DNA from: an uncultured Desulfobacteraceae bacterium
Lineage (GTDB): Bacteria; Desulfobacterota; Desulfobacteria; Desulfobacterales; UBA2174
Reading direction: 5' to 3'
DNA length: 51,603 bases
Assembly: GCA_937982505.1 (NCBI GenBank)
Contig: CALJLV010000018.1
Coordinates: 1 to 51,603, forward strand
Below, piece by piece: positions 1 to 9,392 of this stretch. A program made the position numbers and the translations under genes. Under the pieces are notes generated by a model that saw only the letters and a list, made by a program, of their open reading frames with translations, had not been told where the DNA came from and did no database searches. The number at the start of each line of letters is the position of its first letter. The first letter of the stretch is position 1.

Positions 1-84
1 CTCTCTCTTTTTTTTTTTCAAGCAGAAGACGGCAGACGAGATTGACTGAGGGGACTGGAGTTCAGACGTGTGCTCTTCCGATCT
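1..84. other. Illumina P7 adapter read-through (artefact)
   Basis: Bases 19-42 match the start of the Illumina P7 oligo (CAAGCAGAAGACGGC...) with one mismatch, an index-like stretch follows, and bases 52-84 match the read-2 primer ending in GCTCTTCCGATCT. Bases 1-18 are CT/T low complexity. This is sequencing adapter, not genomic DNA. Genomic sequence starts at about base 85, inside a minus-strand gene that is therefore cut off. Confidence 0.97.
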
Positions 85-3000
85 GCAGACCGTGGCAAAT
101 CCCAGTTCGGCCAGGCGGCGGATCAGGTAGCGCCGCGACAGCGAATCCCGGCGCACGAAGATCTCCCCGGTCAGGGCCACGGTGGGGATCGGGCGGCCGT
201 CCGGCGTGCGGCAGAAGGGGATGACGGCCTCGGCGGTGCGCCGGCACCCGGCCACCAGGTCTTCCAGGCGCCCTTTTTCGAGCAGGTCCAGAAGATCCCG
301 CCAGCAGGCGTCGAAGGCGGCCATGGCCCGATTCGGGTCGGTGGCAACGGCCAGGATGCGGCTGCGCAGGTTTTCCATCAGATCCGAGACCACCACCGCC
401 CACCAGGCCCGCCTTGAGAAAGCGCGCGGCAGCCCGGCATAGGCATCGTCCGACGAGGGGCTGAGGACGGCCACGTCCGGCAGTTCCCGGCGCCGGATCA
501 GATCTTCCATGAAAACCGCATACTGACCGAAACGGCAAGGGCCGCTCCCCGTGGGCATGAAGTACAGGACGGCCTCTCCGGCACGGCGGCCGTTCTTCAA
601 GTAGCTCAGCAGGGTGCCGGTGGTCAGGATGAGCGGCAAACACTCCTTGCAGCTCGTGTGGCCCCGGCCGAGCTTGAGCACCGCCTCGTCGGCCGGCGGG
701 TGGGCGATGGCGCGAAATCCAAGGCCCCGGAAGACCGCCGCCAGCCCTTCGCTGCCGAAGCGTCCCATGGATGGGAACAGCAGCGTGACGTCCGGGTCGG
801 TGGCCGCCAGCGCGCTTCCGTCGGAGCGCACCACCCGGAGGGATCCTTTCTCGGCCTGGAGCCGCGCCGGCCGGAATCGGCCGGTCGCCGCGGCGCTTGC
901 TCCGGAGTCGGTGCGGCGCTGGACATAGGCCTGGACGATGTCCAGGAAGGCGTCGATGCGCGTGTCGATGCCCGCATCGGCGGTGTGGCTGTCCAGTTCC
1001 AGGGTCAGGGATGGCTTGGTGCCCATGATCGAACGGAAGTAGCCCACCACGAAGGAGTCCGGACCGCAGGAGAAATTGGTGATGTAGACGCCGAAAAGCC
1101 GGGGGTGCCGGGCCACCACCCGCGCCGCCCGGAGGATCGTCTGGCCCATGCCCCAGTACATGTGCCGCTTGCCATGCGTTTTTTCCAGCGGCAGGGCATC
1201 GCAGGGCAGGACCGGAATGCCGCGGCTGGCCAGCTTGTGGGGGATGCCCAGGTGGGCCTCGGCGGCAAAGGCGTTGTAGGGGCGTCCGAAGAGGACCACC
1301 GCCGGGCCGGCGTCCTCGTCCTCCAGGGCGGCCAGAAAATCGCGGCCCAGCTCTTGGATGGCCGTCTGGCAGCGCTCCTGCCAGGCGATGGCCGCGGCCG
1401 CCGCCCGGCGCGCCTGACCCCCCTGGAGCCCCATCTGGCGGGCCGTTTCCAGCAGGACAGGTTGGGCGTGTTCGAACCCTCCGGCCAGTTCGAGGCGGGG
1501 GGCCAGAATCCGCGGTCCGGCCCTGAGCCGTTGGCGAAACGCCGAGCGCAGGTAGAAGGACTCCCCCTGGGCCAGGGGGCAGAGCTGGGCCGGAGACCGC
1601 GCTGCGGAGGCCGGCATCGATTTGAGATGTGGCAGGAAGATAAAGTCCAGATCCGCTGTTTCCTCCAGAAGGGTATGGAAAAAACCGTGGGCCAGCTCCA
1701 CCGGATAGCAGAATGGGGCGTTGCAGCGCTCGATGCCGGCCGCCGCGGGGTACTGCGGCAGCACCGGTTCGAAGCCCAGCTGGGCGAAGAAGCGGGCGTA
1801 GAGGGGATAGAGGCTGTTGACCAGAAAACTGCGGTTGATTCCGATGCGGCCGGGCCACCCTCCGGCCGGAGGCTGGCCCGGGGAGGCGAAGGTCTCGAAG
1901 ACCAGCCGCTGGCGCTGGTGCACCCGGTCAAGGCGGCCCGTATCGTGGCGCACCCGGCGGCGCAGGTTTTCGTACCGGTTGCAGGCCCCGCCGAACGGAT
2001 AGCGGCGCCCGTCGATCTCCACCAGGGAGACGGCGCAGCGCCGATCGCAGCCCTGGCGCCCCCCGCCGCAGACGAAGGTCCGGTCCTGGCGCACCTGGCG
2101 CGCCGCCAGATGCCGCAGGTCGAAGGCTCCCGGCTGGAGGCGCCCTTCGGCGATGCGCTGCTTGACGGCCAGGGCCACCCCGAAGGCCCCCATGAGGCCC
2201 GGTTCGGGGGGCACGACGATGGGCTTGCCGATCAGGGACGCCATGGCCAGGGGCACGGCCCGATTGTAGCAGACCCCTCCCTGCATGAAGACCTTGTGGC
2301 CCACCGGCCGGTTCCCCTTGACCCGGTTGGCGTAGTTCATGCCGATGGAATAAACCAGCCCGGCGACGATGTTTTCCCGTGAGAGGCCCTCGTGCACCGC
2401 GTTCTTGATGTCCGAGGCGATGAAGGCGGCGCACTGGTCGTTGAAGTTGGGCGGGGACGGTCCGGCCAGGGCGATCCGGGCGATCTCGGCCATGGGGATG
2501 CCCAGGGTTTCCAGGGCCGACTCTTCCAGAAAGGATCCGGTTCCGGCCGAACAGGCCTCGTTCATGGCGTAATCGGACGGCACGCCGTTGGTGATGTAAG
2601 TGTACTTGGCATCCTGGCCGCCGATCTCGAAGATCGTGTCCACCTCGGGGTCGAAGAAGACCGCCGCCGTGGCGTGGGCAATGATCTCGTTGATGACCCC
2701 TTCGGTCATGGCATGCAGTCCGGCGATCTGGCGTCCCGAACCGCAGACCCCCAGGCCGAGGATGGCGATGTCGGCGATCTCTACCCCCTGGTCCTGGATC
2801 TGGTCCGCGATGGCGGCGTAGCACTGCCGCGAGGCGCTCACCGGATCGCCGTTGGTGCGCAGGTAGACATCGGCGCACAAGGCGTTGTCCACCGTGCGCA
2901 GCAAAATGGCCTTGGTGGTGGTGGAACCCACGTCCAGCCCCAGAATGCATCCATCGCCGGCGGCGAGCCGGCCGCGGCCCAGGGTGCGGAAGGTGACCTG

Positions 3001-3849
3001 GCCGGCGGCATCGGCCAGGGGGGGCAGGCGCTGGAAGGAGACCGCCTCGGGTCGAAAAAGGGCCGCGACTCCAGGCCAGGGGGCGGTGGGATGGTCCAGG
3101 GCCCAGAGGGCCGTGCCCAGAGCCTCGAAGCAGACCGCCTCGTCGGGGACGATGAGGTCCTGGATGGCCCGGGTCAGGTAATACACCATCATGCGGTTGC
3201 GGGAGGTCCCCCCCACCAGCATGATGTCGCGCGGGGCGATGCGCTTGAGCAGTTCGAGGATCTTGTCGGCCATCATGCGGCACAGTCCGGCCGTGACTCG
3301 GGACTTGGGCACTCCCTTGTTGGTGGCGTGGGTGCAGTCGGACTTGCAGAAGACCGAACAGCGGCCGGAGACCCGGTAGGGAGATTCGTCGGCCGCCCAG
3401 CGGGCGGCCTCTTCCAGCGAGACGTTCATGCGGCGCAGTTGCTGGAGAAAAAACTCGCCCGTGCCCGAGGCGCACTTGTTGCCGGTGACCACATTGCCGA
3501 TGCGGCCCTGGCGGTCCAGGACGTAGACCATGAAGGTTTCGCCGCCGGCCGAGACGATGGCCGGGCAGTTCCGGCCGGGCGGCCTGGCCCAGCGATAGGC
3601 CTCCTCCACCGCCTCGGGTTCCCCGATGGTGGTCAGGTTCACGAAGTGGCGGAACTTGCGGCCCGTGACCGCGATGCGCTCGAAGCCCTGGGGTCCAAGA
3701 CTTTCGAGAACCGTGAGGAGGGTTTGGCGCGGGTTGCCCTCATGGGCGTGAATCCGGCGCTCCGTGATGCGGACCGGATCTTGGTCGGTGCGTTCGAGCC
3801 CCACGGCGGTCACCGTGGAGGCCCCCAGGCAGATACCCAAGGCTTTCAT
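85..3849 (-). CDS. Acyl-CoA dehydratase activase / HgdB-like fusion protein, 3' truncated
   Basis: Open from an ATG at 3849 for 1255 codons until it hits the adapter; relatives are about 1400 residues, so the C-terminus is missing. Two BadF/BadG/BcrA-type ASKHA ATPase modules are visible. The first begins GICLGASTVTAVGLER (residue ~5) and has GNKCASGTGEF (~123). The second begins ILGLDVGSTTTKAILL (~300) and has EIGGQDAKY (~410) and ACSAGTGSF (~433). The cysteines in these motifs hold the bridging [4Fe-4S] cluster in HgdC-type activators. A CoA-enzyme-activase (DUF2229-like) region (~600-750) and a 2-hydroxyacyl-CoA dehydratase subunit-like region (~850-1100, with SCKECLPL) follow. Known activators use ATP to inject one electron into a dehydratase; the substrate of this large form is unknown. 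AAGAGA sits upstream of the start. Confidence 0.85.
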
Positions 3850-3926
3850 CGATCGTCTCTTCGGTCGGCACGGCATCGGACGCTGGCATGCGCGTCGGCC
3901 TCGCAAGGATGGTATTCTTGACTGCT

Positions 3927-3944
3927 CTTGAATTTTTTTTCAAG
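3927..3944. repeat. Perfect inverted repeat between divergent genes
   Basis: CTTGAA and TTCAAG flank a run of six T in the 171-bp space between the divergent dehydratase-activase and rRNA methyltransferase genes. It could be an operator or a weak hairpin. No convincing sigma-70 promoter pair was seen for either gene here. Confidence 0.3.
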
Positions 3945-4020
3945 CTGATTCCTGAGAAAATCGGTGGCAGGGGCCGCCGGCCTTGAACCGTGGCGGCGTC
4001 GGTGCTATGGGCCTTGACTC

Positions 4021-5496
4021 ATGAATCTGCCAGCCGTTGCGACCCGCTACGCCGCCATCGTCGACGACCCGCTTGCCTTTGCCGAGGCCAGCCGGCGTCC
4101 GCTGCCCCACTTTCTGTGGACCAACACCCTGCGCACCAGTCCCGGGGCCCTCGCGGACCGGCTGCGGGCCGACGGCTTCGAGCCGTCCCCGCTGCCCTGG
4201 AATCCAGAGGCCTTCCGCGTTCCGGCCCATCAGGCGGGGCTCGGACGCCACTGGACCTATCTGGCCGGCCATTTTCAGATCCAGGAGGCCAGTGCCATGA
4301 TCCCGGTGCTGGCGCTGGGGCCCCGGCCGGACGAACGGGTGCTGGACCTTTGCGCCGCTCCGGGCAACAAGACCGTTCAATGCGCCGTGGCCATGCGCAA
4401 CCGCGGCACGGTGGTGGGCAACGACCTGGTCTGCGGCCGGCTCAGCCCCCTGCGCCAGAGCGTGGACCGGCTGGGGCTCTTCAACGTCACCATTTCCTGC
4501 CACGACGGGGTCAATTTCCCGGGCCGCGGCGGTCTCTTCGACCGGGTCCTGGTGGATGCCCCCTGCTCGTGCGAAGGCACCGGCCGGCGACATGCCGACG
4601 TCAACCAGCGGCTGGCGGTCCCCTATGACCGCTTCCGGCGCAAACAGAGCCTGCTGCTGGCTCAGGCGGTGCGGCGCTGCCGGCCGGGGGGACGCATCGT
4701 CTACAGCACCTGCACCTATGCCCCGGAGGAAAACGAGGCCGTGGTGGACGAAACGCTGAAGCGCTTCGAGCATCGGGTGCGGCTGATCCCCTTCGATGCA
4801 CCCGGTTTGAAGACCACCCCCGGGCTGACGGCCTGGCAGGGGCAGACCTTTGACGCCTCTCTGGCCCGGACCCGCCGCGTCTGGCCGCACCACAACGACT
4901 CGGGCGGTTTTTACATCGCCCTGTTCGAGCGTTTCGGAGACGATCCAGACCTGGAACCGGCTTTGCCCGTTGCTGAACGGCCCCGTGGGGCCCCGGTGGG
5001 TGCCCTGCAGCACCGTTCAGCCCGGCCCCAGGCCATTCTGGAACAGGTCACCGAGCGATTCGGGATCCCCTGCGGGGCCTTCGACGGGCTGGAAATGCTG
5101 GAAAACGGGGCGCAGGTGGCCTTTCTGGTGGTGGGCGGCCATAGGCCGCCCCATCTTCCCGAGCAGACCAGCGGACTGAAGTTCATGCACCTGCGGCCGC
5201 GCTTTCCCATCCTGACCACCGGGGCCGCGGCGGCCTTCGGTCCCCTGGCGACCCGCAACGTCATCGCCGTGACCGCCGGCCAGCGCGACGCCTACTTGCG
5301 CCGGGCCCCCTTCACGCCCGACACCCGTCAACTGGCCGACTGCCAGGGGACCGGCTATGTGCTCGTGCGCTACCACGACAGCGTGCTGGGGCTGGGATTT
5401 TTCGGCACCGATCAGGGGCAGGTGGCCAGCCTCTTTCCCAAGAGCATGGCATTGGGGAAAGAAGAAACTGAAAACGGGGAACTTGAAACGGGGTGA
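4021..5496 (+). CDS. RsmB/RsmF-family rRNA (cytosine-C5) methyltransferase
   Basis: 491 residues, close to RsmF (YebU), which methylates a cytosine of 16S rRNA using S-adenosylmethionine in the cytoplasm. The SAM-binding motif LDLCAAPGNKTVQCA is at ~113-127. Both catalytic cysteines of the NOL1/NOP2/Sun family are present: the PC motif in VDAPCSCEGTGRR (~178-190) and the TC motif in YSTCTYAPEENEAVV (~235-249). The C-terminal ~180 residues resemble the RNA-binding extension of RsmF. The ATG at 4021 has only a weak Shine-Dalgarno. It converges with the NhaD-like gene. The exact target cytosine cannot be read from sequence, so no symbol is given. Confidence 0.88.
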   Translation: MNLPAVATRYAAIVDDPLAFAEASRRPLPHFLWTNTLRTSPGALADRLRADGFEPSPLPWNPEAFRVPAHQAGLGRHWTYLAGHFQIQEASAMIPVLALGPRPDERVLDLCAAPGNKTVQCAVAMRNRGTVVGNDLVCGRLSPLRQSVDRLGLFNVTISCHDGVNFPGRGGLFDRVLVDAPCSCEGTGRRHADVNQRLAVPYDRFRRKQSLLLAQAVRRCRPGGRIVYSTCTYAPEENEAVVDETLKRFEHRVRLIPFDAPGLKTTPGLTAWQGQTFDASLARTRRVWPHHNDSGGFYIALFERFGDDPDLEPALPVAERPRGAPVGALQHRSARPQAILEQVTERFGIPCGAFDGLEMLENGAQVAFLVVGGHRPPHLPEQTSGLKFMHLRPRFPILTTGAAAAFGPLATRNVIAVTAGQRDAYLRRAPFTPDTRQLADCQGTGYVLVRYHDSVLGLGFFGTDQGQVASLFPKSMALGKEETENGELETG

Positions 5497-5503
5497 AGCG
5501 GAT

Positions 5504-5531
5504 GGGGCCGGCCTTTTTTCCGGCCGGCCCC
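5504..5531. terminator. Strong GC hairpin between convergent genes
   Basis: A perfect 10-bp stem (GGGGCCGGCC / GGCCGGCCCC) with a TTTTTTCC loop lies between the methyltransferase stop (5496) and the antiporter stop (5539). There is no T-run after the stem on either strand, so it is not a classical intrinsic terminator, but its position suggests a bidirectional stop or 3'-end stabiliser. Confidence 0.4.
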
Positions 5532-5538
5532 GCCGGGT

Positions 5539-7389
5539 CTACATGAGGCTGGCGTTGATCCACAAATGGGCCAGGATGCTGGCCGCGTAGCCCAGGGCGA
5601 TGACGGGGGTCCATTTCAGATGGACCCCGAAGGTGTAGGTGCCCCGGGCCGTGCCCATGAGGGCCACCCCGGCGGCCGAGCCCACCGAGAGCAGACTGCC
5701 GCCCACCCCGGCGGTGAGGGTCACCAGGAGCCACTGGCCGTGGCTCATGGCCGGATCCATGGTCAGCACGGCGAACATCACCGGGATATTGTCCACGATG
5801 GCCGACAGGAGGCCCACCATGGTGTTGGCGATGGTCGGTCCCAGGTCGAGGTAGAAATAGTTGGAGATCTTGGCCAGGTAGCCCAGCTGGCTGAGCCCGC
5901 CCACGCAGAGAATGACCCCGTAGAAAAAGAGCAGGGTGTCCCACTCGGCCCGGGCGATGTTCTTCATCAGGTCGAAGTGCTGGGCCTGGGCCTGGCGGTC
6001 GGTGAAATCCTCGAGGACCTCCACCGCCCCGATCACGTTTCCCTGCTTGTCCTTGAGGGGCATGGCCGAAAAGGAGATGAGGCGGCCTTTTTCACCCATG
6101 TCCTTGAAAAAGCGGGTCGCATCGTAGGCATCCTCCACCAGGGGGCTCTTGCGGTAGTCGCCGTGGTAGTGGTGCTCGACCTCCTTGCTGGGCATGTAGT
6201 TGAGGATCAGATCGGCCAGGACGGGGCGCGCCTCCTTGTAGAAGGGGTACCAGTGCCGGTTGGTGCCGATGGCCTCGGCGGCCGGCACTCCGGTCATCTT
6301 CTCCATGGCCTTGTTCCAGTGGGTGATGATGTGGTTGGTGTCGATGGCGAAGGCCGCCGAGGGGATGGCGTCGATAACGTGGTCCAGGGTCTTCTTGCGC
6401 CGAATGATCCAGAACAGGGGGTACATGGACTCGCTGCCCCGGGCGCCCAGGATGTAGTCGTAGCGCTCCGAGCGGCCCTCGTGGCGCTTGATGTGATAGG
6501 AGAGGATCCCCAGGTACCCCAGGCCGAACATCATCCCGGCCGCCGGCGGCAGGTGCAGAAAGTTGTGAAAGCTCACCGCGGTGGAGATGGTGGCCAGAAA
6601 CAGGGCGATGATCCCCCAGGCGCCGTATTTCAGGGTGGCCGACTCTTCCAGGTGTTTGGGCGGGGCGGTGCCCACCGCCAGGCTCATGGCCACGGCCGGC
6701 ACCAGCCAGTTGATCACCGAGGGCATGAAAATTCGGAAAAATTCGTGGAATTCGACCTTCCCCTTCTGCCAGACCATCAGGGTGGTGATGTCCCCGAAGG
6801 GGGAAAAGGCCCCTCCGGCATTGGCGGCGATGACGATGTTGATGCAGGCCAGGGCCACGAATTTCTGGTTGTCGCCGCCCACGGCCATTACCACCGCGCC
6901 CATGAGCAGGGCCGTGGTGAGGTTGTCGGCCACCGGCGAGATGAAAAAGGCCAGCAGCCCGGTGATCCAGAAGATGCCGCGCAGGGAGAAGCCCCGCGAC
7001 ACCAGCCAGGCGCGCAGGGTCTGGAAGACGTTGCGCTCCTCCATTGCGTTGATGTAGGTCATGGCCGCCAGCAGGAACAGAAACAACTCGGCATACTCGA
7101 GCAGGTTTCCTTTGATGGCCTCATGGGCCGCGTGCAATTCGCCCATCCGGAGGTAGGCCACCGCGATCAACACCCAGATGATCCCCGCGGCCATGAGCAC
7201 CGGTTTGCTCTTTCGCAGATGGATCTTGTTCTCCAGCGGCACCAGACCGTAAGCCGCCACGAAGACCAGCACGCCGATATACCCGTAGACGGTGGCGGTG
7301 AGGTCGGCCACCGTGATCCCGTGACCCTCGGCGGCCAGGGCGGCCGACGGCATCCACAGCAAGATCGCCAGGCCCAGTAAGATTCGCAT
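5539..7389 (-). CDS. NhaD-type Na+/H+ antiporter with an inserted PAS domain
   Basis: 616 residues, about 140 longer than ordinary NhaD/ArsB-like antiporters. A signal-like first helix (residues 1-20) leads into the membrane domain. The NhaD hallmarks are ANAGGAFSPFGDITTLMVW (~189-207), SPVADNLTTALLMGAVV (~151-167) and IVDNIPVMFAVLTM (~531-544). Between the two membrane halves, residues ~330-470 form a soluble PAS-like domain (DHVIDAIPSAAFAID..., ending in LEDFTDRQ), typical of sensor proteins. Inferred role: sodium export at the inner membrane with ion flux tuned by whatever the PAS domain senses. The gene lies 236 bp after the Crp-type regulator on the same strand; no clear own promoter was seen. 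The antiporter call is firm; PAS function is inference. Confidence 0.85.
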   Translation of the reverse strand: MRILLGLAILLWMPSAALAAEGHGITVADLTATVYGYIGVLVFVAAYGLVPLENKIHLRKSKPVLMAAGIIWVLIAVAYLRMGELHAAHEAIKGNLLEYAELFLFLLAAMTYINAMEERNVFQTLRAWLVSRGFSLRGIFWITGLLAFFISPVADNLTTALLMGAVVMAVGGDNQKFVALACINIVIAANAGGAFSPFGDITTLMVWQKGKVEFHEFFRIFMPSVINWLVPAVAMSLAVGTAPPKHLEESATLKYGAWGIIALFLATISTAVSFHNFLHLPPAAGMMFGLGYLGILSYHIKRHEGRSERYDYILGARGSESMYPLFWIIRRKKTLDHVIDAIPSAAFAIDTNHIITHWNKAMEKMTGVPAAEAIGTNRHWYPFYKEARPVLADLILNYMPSKEVEHHYHGDYRKSPLVEDAYDATRFFKDMGEKGRLISFSAMPLKDKQGNVIGAVEVLEDFTDRQAQAQHFDLMKNIARAEWDTLLFFYGVILCVGGLSQLGYLAKISNYFYLDLGPTIANTMVGLLSAIVDNIPVMFAVLTMDPAMSHGQWLLVTLTAGVGGSLLSVGSAAGVALMGTARGTYTFGVHLKWTPVIALGYAASILAHLWINASLM

Positions 7390-7625
7390 GGTTGCATTCT
7401 CCAGTTCGCGGTCGGCCCGCCAGGTTCGGTGATGGACCCGTCCCGGTGCGCCTCGCGGCTCATCCGGGCCGGGAAAAAGGTTCCTTCCCTATCCCATTCC
7501 ACCGAGGATGTCACGGGAAAAGATGAGACCCCGGAAGCCGTCTTCTGGAATCTGAAGCGCCTGAATTTGATTCTTTTTTTGTGTGCGAATCAGGTTCGGC
7601 GGGGCTTGCTCGGGGCGGCGGGGGC

Positions 7626-8285
7626 CTACCAGGAGTAGGGCAGCTTGCGCAGGATCGTGATAATCTTCTTGTCCACGCGGATGAACTCGCCGCGGATCAG
7701 CTCACTGAGAATCCGGCTCACCATCTCGCGCGAGGCCCCCACCATGTTGGCGATTTCCTGGTGGGTGAGCGGTTCGTTGATCACCAAAACATCCCCTTGG
7801 GCTTCGGCCATCTGGATCAGCAGCTGGGCGATGCGGCCGTAGACATCCATCAGGGCGAGGCTCTCGATCTTTTTGTCCGTTTCCCGAAGGCGCTTGATCA
7901 GCCCCTTCAAGAGGGTGAAGACCATGTCTGGATTGGCGCGCAGCACTCCTTTGATGTCCTCTTTGGAAAAGATCATCAGGTGGCACGGCTCGCGGGTGAC
8001 GATGGTGGCCGAGCGCGGCTCGCCGTCAATGAGGGCCATTTCGCCGAAGTACTCCCCCGGTCCGGAGATGGAGAGAATGATTTCCCGACCGTTTTCGTCG
8101 GTGATCACCGTCTTGACCTTGCCGCTGAGAATCACATAGAGCGAATCGGTGATGTCCCCCTCGTTGAGCAGAATCGTGTTGCGCGGAAAGCGTTTGCGCA
8201 TCCCGACGGCCGCCAGGCGATCGAGCTCCTCTTCGTCCAGGCAGGAAAAGATGGGAATCTGGTGGAGCAAAACGTGTTCCTGCAT
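7626..8285 (-). CDS. Crp/Fnr-family transcription regulator, Crp-like
   Basis: 219 residues, the usual Crp length. An N-terminal cyclic-nucleotide-binding fold contains GEYFGEMALIDGEPRSATIV (77-96): Glu82, Arg91 and Ser92 match the cAMP phosphate and ribose contacts of E. coli Crp, and Thr136 matches Thr127 on the dimer helix, although the next residue is Asp rather than Ser. The helix-turn-helix (LTHQEIANMVGASREMVSRIL, split around 173-193) keeps the Arg186/Glu187/Arg191 triad that reads TGTGA half-sites. There is no Fnr-type cysteine cluster. A good GGAAGGAG ribosome site precedes the ATG. It probably shares a transcript with the small gene upstream. A class III adenylate cyclase is encoded 6 kb away, so cAMP is a plausible ligand (inference). 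Confidence 0.88.
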   Translation of the reverse strand: MQEHVLLHQIPIFSCLDEEELDRLAAVGMRKRFPRNTILLNEGDITDSLYVILSGKVKTVITDENGREIILSISGPGEYFGEMALIDGEPRSATIVTREPCHLMIFSKEDIKGVLRANPDMVFTLLKGLIKRLRETDKKIESLALMDVYGRIAQLLIQMAEAQGDVLVINEPLTHQEIANMVGASREMVSRILSELIRGEFIRVDKKIITILRKLPYSW

Positions 8286-8339
8286 GCGTGACTCCTTCCG
8301 TCTGTTACCGGCCTGGGAGGCCGGCGCCGGCCCGAGTCC

Positions 8340-8594
8340 TCAGGAGGCCTCGTCCAGTAATGCGCGGGCCAGTTGCAGATCATAGGCCTGGCGCGGATCG
8401 AAGGTCTTGCCCTGGTAGATGTCGGCGGCTTTCTGGATCGAGGCCCAGGGGATCCATCCGTGGGCTTCCCACAGTTCGGGATCCGCCGCGTTCCAGAGGC
8501 GAAACCAGATGGTTCCCTGCTCCCGGCGGACATAGGTTCGCACCTGCTTGTTGCCGGGGTTCGGATAATAGTACAGACCGCGGGCGTCCTTCAT
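8340..8594 (-). CDS. Small conserved-looking hypothetical protein
   Basis: 84 residues, starting MKDARGLYYYPNPGNKQV, rich in aromatic residues and charged, with no signal or membrane segment. The ATG at 8594 was chosen because AAAGG lies about 11 bases upstream and a good promoter lies 70-100 bases upstream; the frame stays open to 8678, which would run into the promoter's transcript start. It ends 54 bp before the Crp-type gene on the same strand, suggesting a two-gene operon. Family not recognised; any link to the regulator is only positional. Confidence 0.6.
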   Translation of the reverse strand: MKDARGLYYYPNPGNKQVRTYVRREQGTIWFRLWNAADPELWEAHGWIPWASIQKAADIYQGKTFDPRQAYDLQLARALLDEAS

Positions 8595-8666
8595 CGAGAT
8601 CGACACCTTTCCGTTGGAGGGGACGATGGCAGCGATTGCGGCGTGACGTTTCAAGCCGTGCGACGG

Positions 8667-8694
8667 AGTATAACACACACGGACCCGGATGCAA
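8667..8694 (-). promoter_or_regulatory. Sigma-70-like promoter for the hypothetical-crp pair
   Basis: On the minus strand TTGCAT (8694-8689) and TATACT (8672-8667) are separated by 16 bp. The predicted start near 8660 gives a ~65-base leader before the ATG at 8594. Confidence 0.55.
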
Positions 8695-8741
8695 CGGGCC
8701 CTGCCGCGGTGTCGGTGCCGTCCGACCGGTTGCGCGGCGCT

Positions 8742-9392
8742 TCAGCCAGGGCCGCCCGGCGACAGGCGCCGGAGCGTGTTGGGCAGCGGCTCCCAGACCC
8801 AGACCGACCCGCTGAGCAGGCTTTCGCAGGTGACGACGGCGCCTGGGGGCAGGCGCAGCGCCGGTCCGTCCAGGATGGGCGGCGGCAACCGGGTCAGTCC
8901 ACCGCCGGAGCGGCAGCGGATCGCGGCGTGATGGCTGTGCCCGCGAAACAGGAGCCGGCCGGGAAAGCGCTTCAGAAACCCCAGGGCGCTCTCGTCATCC
9001 AGATCCCGGATCATGGCCGCTTTACCCAGGCGTTCAAGATCCGCCCGACTGTGGACGAAGAGCGCCGAAGGGGTTTCGATCATCAGGGGCAGACCGGCCA
9101 GCCACCTCCGGGCCTCCCGGGCGATGGCGCCGCCGGCGGCCACCAGGGCCTGGTCGTTGTTGCCGCAGACCGCCAGGACGGCATGGCGTTCAAGCAGGGC
9201 CACGCAGGCCGCGGCGGTCCAGGGCCGGTCCGAATCGCAGATGTCGCCCAGATGCAGGATAAATCGGCATCCGGCCTTGGTGAGCCGCTGCAGGCCCCCT
9301 TGGATGAGGCTCGGGACCCCGTGGCTGTCGGCCATCAGGCCCACCGCATGAGGGCTGAAATCCGGCAGTGCGCTAGACCACCATGAGGGCAT
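8742..9392 (-). CDS. YfcE-type metallophosphoesterase
   Basis: 216 residues of the calcineurin-like phosphoesterase fold. Metal-binding motifs occur in order: MADSHG (20-25; the usual DxH is replaced by DSH), LGDICDSD (~48-55), CGNNDQ (~76-81), a lone VHSR (~113) and RGHSHH (~150-155). These chelate two divalent metals in this family, which hydrolyses phosphodiesters such as cyclic nucleotides. The ATG at 9392 overlaps the end of the acyl-CoA synthetase gene by 20 bp and has AAGG six bases upstream, so the pair is probably translationally coupled. Natural substrate unknown. Confidence 0.8.
   Translation of the reverse strand: MPSWWSSALPDFSPHAVGLMADSHGVPSLIQGGLQRLTKAGCRFILHLGDICDSDRPWTAAACVALLERHAVLAVCGNNDQALVAAGGAIAREARRWLAGLPLMIETPSALFVHSRADLERLGKAAMIRDLDDESALGFLKRFPGRLLFRGHSHHAAIRCRSGGGLTRLPPPILDGPALRLPPGAVVTCESLLSGSVWVWEPLPNTLRRLSPGGPG

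Noticed and set aside
62..1858. 598-residue minus-strand ORF and a 574-residue plus-strand ORF over the same region
   Set aside because: Arg/Pro/Gly-rich shadows of the dehydratase-activase frame, which contains clear ATPase and Cys motifs and runs from 3849.
5566..7380. 604-residue plus-strand ORF over the antiporter
   Set aside because: His/Gly/Asp-rich antisense shadow with no recognisable domain.
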